Source: DASXMT01 sp035569695 (GTDB lineage Bacteria; Actinomycetota; Acidimicrobiia; Acidimicrobiales; RAAP-2). Taken from it: a DNA stretch of 12,302 bases. The stretch lies in assembly GCA_035569695.1 (NCBI GenBank), contig DATMMO010000454.1, positions 1 through 12,302 on the forward strand. The letters are read 5' to 3'. Of this stretch, positions 6,712 to 12,302 are shown piece after piece; positions within the stretch are counted from its first letter, which is position 1; each line of letters opens with the position of its first letter. Below the pieces are notes generated by a model, which was not told the DNA's origin, ran no database searches, and saw only the letters and a program-made list of their open reading frames with translations. Made by a program: the position numbers and the translations under genes.

Positions 6712-8154
6712 TCAGGAGGCAGCGGCCATGGACTCGGTCAACAGGCCGGGCAGGCGGAGGTGCCAGTCGGTACGGGTCTGGTAGGCGTCGCCGGCCTTGA
6801 GGGCAATCGCCTCTTCGAAGGGGCGGGCCCCAAGCTGGAGCGACAGCGGCATGCCGTCGTCGGTGAAGCCCATGGGCAGGGCCAGGGCCGGGTTGCCGAC
6901 GGCATCCCAGTACCCCGTGAACACCATTTTCATGATGTTGCCCAGACGGCGCTGGAGCATGCCTTCATGGGTCAGCGCGCCGAGGGCCGATGTCGGGCCG
7001 GCCACCAGGTCGACGGTCTCGAACGTCTCGGCCAACTTCTCCTGGGCCACCCGACGGACTCGGGCGGCCTGCACGTAGTCGGATCCGGAGGCCAGGGCGC
7101 CCCGGCTGACGTTGGCCCGGCTGAGGGCGTAGTAGTCGGCCCACCGGGTCGAGAGATCGTTGTGATGATAGGCCAGCGCCTCGGCGGCCATCATCACCCA
7201 CAGGGCCGTCGTGACCTCGTCGTAGAGGGGCAGCGTCACCTCGATGATGTCGGCTCCCAGGTCGGCCATGGTGGCGACGGCGGCGTCGAAGCAGCCGCGC
7301 AGGGCAGGGTCGGCCTGCTCGGGGAAGTGGTTGGCGTAGTCGACACCGATCCTCATCCCGGTGAGGTCACCGGTCAGGGCGCCCAGGTAGTCGTCGACGG
7401 GACGGTCGACACAGGACTCGTCGCTCGGGTGGTAGCCGGCGATGATGCCCAGCATGGCCGCGCAGTCCCGGGTCGACCGGGCCAGCGGACCGATGTGGTC
7501 GAGGCTGTACCCGAGGGGCACGCAACCGGACTTGGGGACCCGGCCGAAGGTCGGCATCAACCCGGTGACCCCGTTCCACGCCGCCGGGATCCTGATGCTG
7601 CCGCCGGTGTCGGTGCCGATCCCGGCCATGATCAGGCCCGATGCGATCCCGTTCCCGGTGCCGGCGCTCGACCCGCCCGGGGACCGGTCCAGGTTCCACG
7701 GGTTCTTGGGAATCGCGAAGGGCTTGGTCTCGTCGGGCGAGCCGATGGCGAATTCGGATGTGGTCAGCTTGCCGGTGATGACGGCGCCGGCTGCCTTGAG
7801 GCGAGAGACCACGGGACCGTCCTTCCCGGCGCCCCACGCCCGATCGAGAATCAGGCTGTTGGCCGTGGTCGGCCCCTCGGCCATGGCCAGGATGTCCTTG
7901 ATCCCGATGGGGATGCCCTGGAAGGGGCCCTTGTCGACCCCGTTGGCGAAGTCGGCGTCGGCCTGTTGGGCCTGGGCCATGGCGTAGTCGTCGAACCGGG
8001 TCACATAGGTTCCCGTCATCGGGTCGAGGACGTCGGCCCGGGCGATCATCACCGAGGTGAGCTCGACGCTGGTGACCTCGCCGGCCCGCAGGCTCGCCGC
8101 CGCTTCGGTGACGGTGAGGGGGATGTCGGTTCGCTGCGCGCTGTCAATGGCCAT
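6712..8154 (-). CDS. Amidase (amidase signature family)
   Basis: A 480-residue amidase-signature enzyme, the normal family length. The full Ser-cisSer-Lys triad is visible: Lys86 in IPIGIKDIL, cis-Ser162 in SPGGSSAGTG and nucleophile Ser186 in GTDTGGSIRIPA, with the canonical 24-residue spacing between the two serines. It should hydrolyse a carboxamide, or a carboxybiuret/allophanate-like C-N bond, to acid and ammonia or amine, in the cytoplasm. The substrate is not predictable from the sequence. The ATG at 8152-8154 is supported by AGAAGGA 5 nt upstream. The small AtzG/GatC-like gene follows directly, suggesting a two-subunit enzyme. It is not GatA of tRNA amidation: GatB is absent and the partner follows the amidase instead of preceding it. 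The general label 'amidase' is safe. Confidence 0.92.
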   Translation of the reverse strand: MAIDSAQRTDIPLTVTEAAASLRAGEVTSVELTSVMIARADVLDPMTGTYVTRFDDYAMAQAQQADADFANGVDKGPFQGIPIGIKDILAMAEGPTTANSLILDRAWGAGKDGPVVSRLKAAGAVITGKLTTSEFAIGSPDETKPFAIPKNPWNLDRSPGGSSAGTGNGIASGLIMAGIGTDTGGSIRIPAAWNGVTGLMPTFGRVPKSGCVPLGYSLDHIGPLARSTRDCAAMLGIIAGYHPSDESCVDRPVDDYLGALTGDLTGMRIGVDYANHFPEQADPALRGCFDAAVATMADLGADIIEVTLPLYDEVTTALWVMMAAEALAYHHNDLSTRWADYYALSRANVSRGALASGSDYVQAARVRRVAQEKLAETFETVDLVAGPTSALGALTHEGMLQRRLGNIMKMVFTGYWDAVGNPALALPMGFTDDGMPLSLQLGARPFEEAIALKAGDAYQTRTDWHLRLPGLLTESMAAAS

Positions 8155-8474
8155 GGCGTTCCTTCTGGTGCGATCGCGGTTCTGGCGTAATGGCTAGGAG
8201 CCACCACCGCCCGAGGTCGGGGCGAGCCGCTTCGATGGCGGGGAAGGATTTCCCCGAGGGCCTACGACGATTGGGAGCTGATGGCATGGTCAAGGTACGC
8301 CGGCTCCTTTTCGACAGTGTGTTCGCCCGGTAACGCCTTGGTTACGCCAAACCGTGACGGTCCCAGGAGCGTGACGCCCCTACTCAGAGGGCCTGCCCCG
8401 ACGGCCATGACGAGGTTCCGCCGGTGGCGAGGCCCTTTGCGCCGTGCGCCTACAGCCCGGAACCCGACGCGGGG
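8155..8474. other. 320-bp gap between the stress-protein gene and the amidase gene
   Basis: No gene is supported here; plus-strand open frames are short and run antisense into the stress-protein gene. It holds a hairpin at 8239-8256, CGGGGAA-GGAT-TTCCCCG (7-bp stem, 4-nt loop), which could terminate the upstream transcript or structure the amidase leader. It also holds a GTAAC-GCCTTG-GTTAC inverted repeat at 8330-8345. A minus-strand TTGACC at about 8288-8293 has no well-spaced -10. The amidase promoter must lie here but is not clear. Confidence 0.5.
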
Positions 8475-8912
8475 TCAGGGCACCACCAGGATGGGCCGGC
8501 GGGCGTGGCGGATGAGGCGGGTGGTGACCGACCCGGCATAGGCGTGCCGACGCGAGGCCGACCGGCCGACCACGATGGCGTCAGCGTGGGCCTCCTCGGC
8601 GATGCGCTCCAGCTCGGTGGCCACGTCCCCGACGGCGTGTTGGAAGGAGGCCTGGACGCCGAGCTCGGCCAGGCCGGCCATGATGTCGGGCTCGCGGACC
8701 TCGGCGGTAACGAGGGGGACGGTCATCGGAGCCATGGCGGCCGCAGCAGGAACGTTGGCGATGAAGGCCACGATCATCCAGGCCTGATTGCGCCGGGCCA
8801 CGCCGGCGGCAAAGGCCACGGCGTCGCGGCTGGGGGGTGACTCGTCGTAGCCCACCACCAGCCCGACAATCCCGTCCTTGGCGATCTCGAACTTGTTGCT
8901 TTCGGTGCTCAC
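8475..8912 (-). CDS. Universal stress protein (UspA-like) domain protein
   Basis: A single-domain USP of 145 residues with the GTG start at 8910-8912. Seen: the first strand IVGLVVGYDESPPSRDAVAFA (15-35) with Asp23 of the nucleotide site, a helix ending GVARRNQAWMIVAFI, a long mid-domain helix with AVGDVATELERIAEEAHADAIVVG (93-116), and a C-terminal GSVTTRLIRHARRPILVVP (127-145). The usual ATP loop G-2x-G-9x-G-S/T is degenerate: G116-RS-A119, then only seven residues before G127-S128. ATP binding is therefore doubtful. Such proteins act in the cytoplasm in stress or dormancy responses. The start is uncertain: an ATG at 9012-9014 adds 34 residues that look non-coding, with many A/T third positions. 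A short leader ORF ends 2 nt before the GTG. The gene is divergent from the ARPP-1 gene. Confidence 0.8.
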   Translation of the reverse strand: MSTESNKFEIAKDGIVGLVVGYDESPPSRDAVAFAAGVARRNQAWMIVAFIANVPAAAAMAPMTVPLVTAEVREPDIMAGLAELGVQASFQHAVGDVATELERIAEEAHADAIVVGRSASRRHAYAGSVTTRLIRHARRPILVVP

Positions 8913-8914
8913 CG

Positions 8915-8950
8915 CTATGGCCCGATCAGGTGCGGCCACCGGAGCTTCAT
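8915..8950 (-). CDS. Possible 11-codon leader ORF coupled to the stress-protein gene
   Basis: ATG at 8948-8950 opens an 11-residue frame (MKLRWPHLIGP) whose TAG stop (8915-8917) lies 2 nt before the GTG start of the USP gene, a layout suited to termination-reinitiation. TACCCT (minus strand, 8958-8963) lies 7 nt before the ATG and could make the leader ORF leaderless. No matching -35 is seen. This is weak on its own but would explain why the USP start lacks a ribosome site. Confidence 0.3.
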   Translation of the reverse strand: MKLRWPHLIGP

Positions 8951-9048
8951 GTCGCCGAGGGTACCTCTGCCCCACGAGTGAGCGGGGGGTAGGGGTCGGC
9001 CCGGCCGTCGTCATCGACCTCGATCCTCGCCGATCGGCTGCTGGGTGG

Positions 9049-9077
9049 TTGTCTTCGCCGAATGACACCCATGCAAT
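9049..9077 (+). promoter_or_regulatory. Possible promoter of the ARPP-1 gene
   Basis: TTGTCT (9049-9054), a 17-bp spacer and TGCAAT (9072-9077, 4/6 to consensus) lie upstream of the ATG at 9132, giving a leader of about 48 nt. Confidence 0.35.
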
Positions 9078-9131
9078 CGTCACACCCATCCCGCACAGTA
9101 CTGAGGAAGCAATGGCGGAAGGAGCCAGTCG

Positions 9132-10055
9132 ATGAACCGGTTGGGAATCACGCTCGAGGCGGAAAGACGATTCCAGGTGGGAGACATGAGCGTCTACCCG
9201 CTGACTGGTGCGAAGTCGGGCCTTCTGCCCTTCCTGACCGGCCCGGAGGCATTCGATGCGGGGTTGATCGAGGTCGACGAGCTGGATTCTCCCGTGGTCA
9301 CTTCGCTGGCCGTCACCAATCTGGCCGACGTCCCCGTTCTCCTGGTCGAAGGGGAGATCCTGCTCGGCGGCGACCAGGACCGGTCGATGAACGTGACCGT
9401 GCTCTGCCCGGCGTTATCGAGGACGGAGGTCCCCGTCTCCTGTGTCGAGGAGGGCCGGTGGGGTGAGGAGACCCGGCGAGACGTGGCCGGTCCGGGCCGC
9501 CATGCCCCTGGATCCCTGCGGGCAGCGAAGACGGTGCACCTTCGATTGGACGTGGGCTCGCGGGGCGATCGCTTCACCGACCAGGGCAGAGTCTGGGACG
9601 AGGTCGACCGGCTCTCCATGATTCATGATGTGAGCTCTGACACCTCGGCCCTCAGTGAAGTCCAGACGGAGATCGAGAGGGGGATCGCCGGCCCGCTCGG
9701 CGATGTCCATCCTCTGCCCGGTCAGATCGGTGTGGTCTGCGCCGTCGGCACCAGCGTGCTGGGCGTCGACGTGTTCGACCGGCCCTCGGCGCTGAGTAGC
9801 TATCTGCGCGGCATCGTCGCCGGTCACGCCCTTGACGCCGAGGCCGCGGCGTCGGAGGTCAAGCGGCGCCGGGCCTTTGGCGACCCGGTGAGGGTCATCG
9901 AGCATTTCCTCACCAGGGTGGTCGATAGCGCCCGGTACACGGTCCGGGGCGTGGGTCTCGGTGAGGAGTTCTACCTGTGCAGCGGACTGGTGGGGATCGG
10001 GCTCAGTTATGGCGATGCCCTCATCCATCTGGCTGCGTTTCCGAAACCGGCGTAG
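9132..10055 (+). CDS. ARPP-1 (DUF6569) domain protein
   Basis: A 307-residue protein matching the ARPP-1 family (named for association with ADP-ribosylglycohydrolase and rhodanese-phosphatase proteins). Landmarks: VYPLTG (21-26); an acidic helix-strand AFDAGLIEVDEL; VTNLADVPVLLVEGEILLGGDQDRSMN (61-87); and the hallmark VPVSCVEEGRW (100-110) with Cys104, followed by a charged segment and a C-terminal alpha/beta part ending SYGDALIHLAAF. The fold and activity are unknown. The family has been linked by gene context to nucleotide/ADP-ribose signalling, but no such partner is visible here. The ATG at 9132 has GGAAGGAG 8 nt upstream. It is a single gene, divergent from the stress-protein gene and convergent with the SirB1-like gene. 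Confidence 0.8.
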   Translation: MNRLGITLEAERRFQVGDMSVYPLTGAKSGLLPFLTGPEAFDAGLIEVDELDSPVVTSLAVTNLADVPVLLVEGEILLGGDQDRSMNVTVLCPALSRTEVPVSCVEEGRWGEETRRDVAGPGRHAPGSLRAAKTVHLRLDVGSRGDRFTDQGRVWDEVDRLSMIHDVSSDTSALSEVQTEIERGIAGPLGDVHPLPGQIGVVCAVGTSVLGVDVFDRPSALSSYLRGIVAGHALDAEAAASEVKRRRAFGDPVRVIEHFLTRVVDSARYTVRGVGLGEEFYLCSGLVGIGLSYGDALIHLAAFPKPA

Positions 10056-10094
10056 CGCCGGGCGTGTGGTCAGGTTCGGGGTAGAACTCCGGCG
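10056..10094. terminator. Possible bidirectional terminator between convergent genes
   Basis: CGCCGG (10056-10061) begins right after the ARPP-1 stop and pairs with CCGGCG (10089-10094), with a nested GTTC/GAAC pair inside the loop. It lies in the 66-bp gap between convergent genes. There is no T-tract. Confidence 0.3.
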
Positions 10095-10121
10095 ATGACC
10101 CTGGCGTGCTGGCCCCCCGGT

Positions 10122-10913
10122 TCAGTTGAGCCGGGCCCGCACCGCGGTCGACCGGGTCCGCAGGCGATCGACGATCTCGTCGTCGAAGGCGCTGTCGGCA
10201 GCCAAGTCGTCGAGGAGGTCGGCCGCCTCGCGGTAGCAACCGAGGTCGGCCAGCCCGTTGGCCAGGCTGGCCCGCTCGGCCACCGACAACTCGGGGATGG
10301 CGACGCGGAGGCGGGTCACCCACAGCAGTGACCGGACATCGGCCCGCCCCCGGTAGATATGGTCGAGGTTGGCCAGCATCCGGGCCATCGTGGCCCGTCG
10401 CCCGGCGGGGGCGAGCATGGTGGGAACCAGGGTGATGTTGGGCCCGCCGATGGCCTGCAGCAGACGCTGGCAGGCGGCGTGGTCCAGTCGTCGACCGCCG
10501 GCGAAGGCGTCGATGAGGAGGTCGGGCGACGCCATGTCGCGCACCAGGAAGTGCCCGGGCATCCCCACCCCTTCGAGGGCCAGCCCGCACCGCCGGCCGA
10601 TCTCGATGAGGAGCACGGACAAGGAGATGGGGATGCCCAGGCGCCGATCGAGCACCTGGTCCAGGAACGAGTTGCGGGGGTCGTCGTAGTGCTTGCGGTT
10701 GCCCCGCAGCCGCAGCGTCTCGAACAGCATCCGGCACACCCCCTCGGTGCTGGCCTCTTCGACCCGGACAGCCAGGTCGTCGAGGCGGGCCAGCTGGGCG
10801 GCCACGTCGAGCGTGGGATTGGCGTGGGCGGCGATCAGCATCGCCGCCTCGTCGAGGGGAACCTCGGCGTCGGGGCGCTCCAGCAGCTCCCGCCACCGGG
10901 TGGTCACGTCCAT
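10122..10913 (-). CDS. SirB1/transglutaminase-like family protein
   Basis: A 263-residue cytoplasmic protein. The central block is diagnostic of the SirB1 family (transglutaminase-like superfamily): RGNRKHYDDPRNSFLDQVLD (70-89), RRLGIPISLSVLLIEIGRR (90-108), GMPGHFLVRD (117-126) with His121, and LIDAFAGG (133-140) with Asp135. The position where transglutaminases keep a Cys nucleophile reads ISLSV (serines only), so protease-type activity is doubtful while His and Asp remain. A helical, TPR-like C-terminal part (about 165-263) follows, as is usual. Function is unknown; relatives are often found near translation-factor methylation genes, not seen here. The start ATG (10911-10913) lacks a ribosome site but has TAGGCT six bases upstream (10920-10925), suggesting a leaderless mRNA. 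It is divergent from the dehydrogenase gene. Confidence 0.85.
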   Translation of the reverse strand: MDVTTRWRELLERPDAEVPLDEAAMLIAAHANPTLDVAAQLARLDDLAVRVEEASTEGVCRMLFETLRLRGNRKHYDDPRNSFLDQVLDRRLGIPISLSVLLIEIGRRCGLALEGVGMPGHFLVRDMASPDLLIDAFAGGRRLDHAACQRLLQAIGGPNITLVPTMLAPAGRRATMARMLANLDHIYRGRADVRSLLWVTRLRVAIPELSVAERASLANGLADLGCYREAADLLDDLAADSAFDDEIVDRLRTRSTAVRARLN

Positions 10914-10919
10914 CGGTCA

Positions 10920-10925
10920 AGCCTA
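10920..10925 (-). promoter_or_regulatory. Candidate -10 of a leaderless SirB1-like transcript
   Basis: TAGGCT on the minus strand fits TANNNT and ends 6 nt before the ATG at 10913. No convincing -35 hexamer is seen 17-18 bp upstream, so support is limited. Confidence 0.3.
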
Positions 10926-10980
10926 CGCGTCGGCCCACCGGGGTCGGCACCCGGCGCGGCGCGAGAGGTGCACGCCCACC

Positions 10981-10986
10981 TACCAT
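10981..10986 (+). promoter_or_regulatory. Candidate -10 of the dehydrogenase gene
   Basis: TACCAT (4/6 to TATAAT) lies 25 nt before the ATG at 11012, leaving a short leader that includes the GGGGAGGG ribosome site. No good -35 is seen. Confidence 0.3.
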
Positions 10987-11011
10987 TCGGGCGGATCAGG
11001 GGAGGGTATCC

Positions 11012-11812
11012 ATGGACAAGGTGGTTCTCATCACCGGCGCCTCGGCCGGCATCGGGCGGGCCTGCGCCGACCGCCTCCAGCTCGGGGGCTGGACCGTGAT
11101 CGGTGCCAGCCGGCGGGGCACGTCACCCGGCGGGTGGACGCCCCTCGTCATGGACGTGGACGACGACGGCTCTGTGGCCGAGGGTGTGGCCCGCGTGCTC
11201 GATGAGCACGGCCGTCTGGACGCGGTCGTGGCCAATGCCGGGTGGGGCCTGGCCGGTCCGGTGGAGCAGACCCCCATCGCCGAGGCCAAGGCTCAGCTGG
11301 AGACCAACTTCTGGGGCGCGGTGCGCCTGGTCCAGGCCGCCCTCCCGGCCATGCGAGAGCGCGGCAGCGGGCGGCTGGTGTTGATCAGCTCCATCGGCGG
11401 GATGATCGGCATCCCGTTCCAGGCCTTCTACAGCGCGTCCAAGTTCGCCATGGAGGGCTACGCCGAGGCCCTGGCCTACGAGGTCGCTCCCTTCGGGGTC
11501 AAGGTCACCCTGGTCGAGCCGGGCAACGTGCGGACGGACTTCACCGCCAGCCGGAAGGACGTGGTGCCACCCGAGAGGGGCGATGTGTACTCGGCCGCGG
11601 TGACCAAGGCCATCGGGGTGATGGAGCGGGACGAGGCCAACGGGGTGGCGCCCGAGGCGGCGGCGGCCGTCGTCCAACGGGTGCTCGACGCCGCCCGTCC
11701 GCCCCGGCGGGCGTCGGTGGGCAAGGCGGGGGAGCGCATCGGGATCATGGCCAAGCGCTTGCTGCCGTACCGGCTGTTCGAGCGGGCGGCCAGGGGCAGC
11801 CTGGGGGTGTGA
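11012..11812 (+). CDS. Short-chain dehydrogenase/reductase (SDR, classical)
   Basis: A 266-residue classical SDR with all core motifs: the TGASAGIG cofactor loop (8-15), Arg34-Arg35 after strand 2 suggesting NADP(H) preference, Asp48-Val49, NAG (75-77), Asn99, catalytic Ser127 in ISSIGG, Tyr140 and Lys144 in YSASK, and EPGNVRTDF (169-177). The reaction is reversible oxidation or reduction of an alcohol/carbonyl in the cytoplasm; the substrate is unknown. A basic C-terminal tail (about 232-266, KRLLPYRLFERAARGSLGV) is typical of SDRs acting on lipid or hydrophobic substrates, though this is only suggestive. The ATG at 11012 has GGGGAGGG 5-6 nt upstream. It is a single gene, divergent from the SirB1-like gene and followed by the hairpin at 11856-11890. 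Confidence 0.92.
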   Translation: MDKVVLITGASAGIGRACADRLQLGGWTVIGASRRGTSPGGWTPLVMDVDDDGSVAEGVARVLDEHGRLDAVVANAGWGLAGPVEQTPIAEAKAQLETNFWGAVRLVQAALPAMRERGSGRLVLISSIGGMIGIPFQAFYSASKFAMEGYAEALAYEVAPFGVKVTLVEPGNVRTDFTASRKDVVPPERGDVYSAAVTKAIGVMERDEANGVAPEAAAAVVQRVLDAARPPRRASVGKAGERIGIMAKRLLPYRLFERAARGSLGV

Positions 11813-11833
11813 ATCCGGGAATTCAGTCGGTCC

Positions 11834-11890
11834 ATAACCTCCACTAACGCCCCGTCCTTATTGGAGGTTATTGATCGACCTCCAATAAGG
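11834..11890. repeat. Three copies of an ACCTCCAATAA-like element, mutually pairing
   Basis: Arm A (11834-11847, ATAACCTCCACTAA) pairs with arm B (11858-11871) at 13 of 14 positions. Arm B (11856-11868, CCTTATTGGAGGT) pairs perfectly over 13 bp with arm C (11878-11890). A and C are direct copies 41 bp apart, and the direct repeat extends into CCCGTCC (18 of 22 bases identical). The layout fits either alternative RNA hairpins or three binding sites for one protein. Confidence 0.7.
11856..11890 (+). terminator. Possible terminator of the dehydrogenase gene
   Basis: A perfect 13-bp stem with a 9-nt loop begins 44 nt after the dehydrogenase stop. It is the strongest hairpin in the window outside genes. 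It lacks a T-tract (followed by TCCCGTCC), so it could equally be a regulatory structure. Confidence 0.4.
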
Positions 11891-12173
11891 TCCCGTCCCT
11901 ATCGCCGATAGCTGTGAGCCCGGCACCGGTCGCGTGTGTAAGTCAGGTCGGAGGTCCGTCGAGGGCCGCTGGCAGACTGTCCAGGGCCCAGCCCGGGTGG
12001 GCCGTTCCAAGTGGTATGAGCCAAATTGTGGGCCTGACGTCGTAGTCTCGTATGAGCGACTGTGCGGTTCCGATCCGGCACGGAACGAGTGCGGACCGTC
12101 GCCACGCGGCTGGCCGCACCGGTCCTGAGGGTTATGCCGCGCCACCGAGATCGACGATGGGAGAAATTGAAAC

Positions 12174-12302
12174 GTGGTGAAGGGCCGACACTCCCGGTTC
12201 GGGTTGTCGTCGAGCGGCGAGGGATCTCGGCGGTTCACCGGTGCCCAGAAGATCGTGTCACTGTCGGTGGTGGCGGCCATCGTCATCCTCATCACCGTGT
12301 TC
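12174..12302 (+). CDS. N-terminus of a membrane-anchored protein (3' partial)
   Basis: A GTG at 12174 (or the next codon, 12177) opens a frame that runs to the window edge, 43 codons. The residues seen are basic and polar (KGRHSRF, then SSSGEGSRRFTG, 3-23), followed by a hydrophobic helix beginning KIVSLSVVAAIVILITVF (26-43). This fits a signal anchor or first membrane helix with the N-terminus inside. GGGAGA (12159-12164) lies 9 nt before the first GTG, which favours 12174. Third positions are G/C rich. The family cannot be assigned from this fragment. Confidence 0.6.
   Translation, partial: MVKGRHSRFGLSSSGEGSRRFTGAQKIVSLSVVAAIVILITVF

Larger units (their letters stand above)
11813..12173. 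other. 361-bp non-coding region before the last gene
   Basis: No convincing gene is found on either strand. The left part holds the three-arm repeat at 11834-11890 and a CTATCG-C-CGATAG palindrome (11899-11911). The right part holds small hairpins: GGCCCA/TGGGCC (11985-12003), GTTCCG/CGGAAC (12067-12086) and GGACCG/CGGTCC (12093-12125). The octamer GTATGAGC occurs at 12014 and 12050. Checks for T-loop, SRP, RNase P, tmRNA and c-di-AMP riboswitch core sequences by eye were negative. The base composition is less GC-rich than the genes, and the promoter of the downstream gene should lie here. Confidence 0.5.

Noticed and set aside
6592..8190. 532-codon plus-strand open frame opposite the amidase.
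   Set aside because: Antisense shadow. The amidase frame has the full catalytic triad and a ribosome site; this one is Gly/Val/His rich without a fold signature.
8281..8541. Plus-strand 86-codon frame in the gap before the stress-protein gene.
   Set aside because: Arg/Pro/Thr-rich translation running antisense into the stress-protein gene, with no ribosome site.
12034..12056. CTGACG...TATGAG as a promoter for the last gene.
   Set aside because: The spacer is only 11 bp and the hexamers are weak.
12067..12086. GGTTCCGATCC, at first glance a tRNA T-arm.
   Set aside because: The loop reads TTCCGAT rather than TTCRANY, and no acceptor, D or anticodon arms could be placed around it.
11912..12173. 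Structured leader considered as a riboswitch or SRP-type RNA.
   Set aside because: No GTCAGCTAACC-like c-di-AMP core, no GGAAGG-AGCAG SRP core and no RNase P or tmRNA landmarks; the hairpins are short and expected at this GC content.
11858..12295. Minus-strand 145-codon frame across the non-coding region.
   Set aside because: The translation lacks hydrophobic or family patterns, shows mixed codon use, and runs through the repeat arms and over the start of the last gene.

Overview
The window reads as a stretch of chromosome from a high-GC actinobacterium, most likely of the Acidimicrobiia or a close relative. This is an inference from four things: strong G/C preference at third codon positions, an F420-type PPOX oxidoreductase, the 'GYWLV-DGGIF-FGDA' repeat protein, and several starts that look leaderless. 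No rRNA, tRNA, CRISPR array, transposase or phage gene was found.

Layout. (1) 1-1601, plus: the 3' part of a secreted modular protein with neocarzinostatin-like modules and four 42-residue GYW repeats. (2) 1633-2529, minus: a questin-oxidase-like protein behind a promoter with a 19-bp spacer holding a central dyad, the classic MerR layout. (3) 2709-3842, plus: an unrecognised membrane-anchored protein whose exported part seems to hold three related modules. (4) 3883-8154, minus: a run of five genes: amidase, a small AtzG/GatC-like protein, a VOC (glyoxalase/dioxygenase-fold) protein, a metal-dependent amidohydrolase and an F420-type PPOX protein. The last two form a tight operon. (5) 8475-8912, minus: a universal stress protein domain, possibly coupled to an 11-codon leader ORF. 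(6) 9132-10055, plus: an ARPP-1/DUF6569 family protein. (7) 10122-10913, minus: a SirB1/transglutaminase-like protein. (8) 11012-11812, plus: a short-chain dehydrogenase. (9) 11813-12173: a non-coding region opening with three related inverted/direct repeats. (10) 12174-12302, plus: the first 43 codons of a membrane-anchored protein cut by the window edge.

How the genes may work together. The minus-strand block 3883-8154 has the content of a small-molecule catabolic locus: amide hydrolysis, ring or amide hydrolase/decarboxylase chemistry, a VOC metalloenzyme and flavin/F420 redox. The substrate cannot be read from the sequence. The other genes look like ordinary single-gene units. No clear undescribed multi-gene system stands out. 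The strongest second-look items are the amidase plus small-partner pair, the operator-like elements at 2555-2587 and 5529-5545, and the three-arm repeat at 11834-11890.
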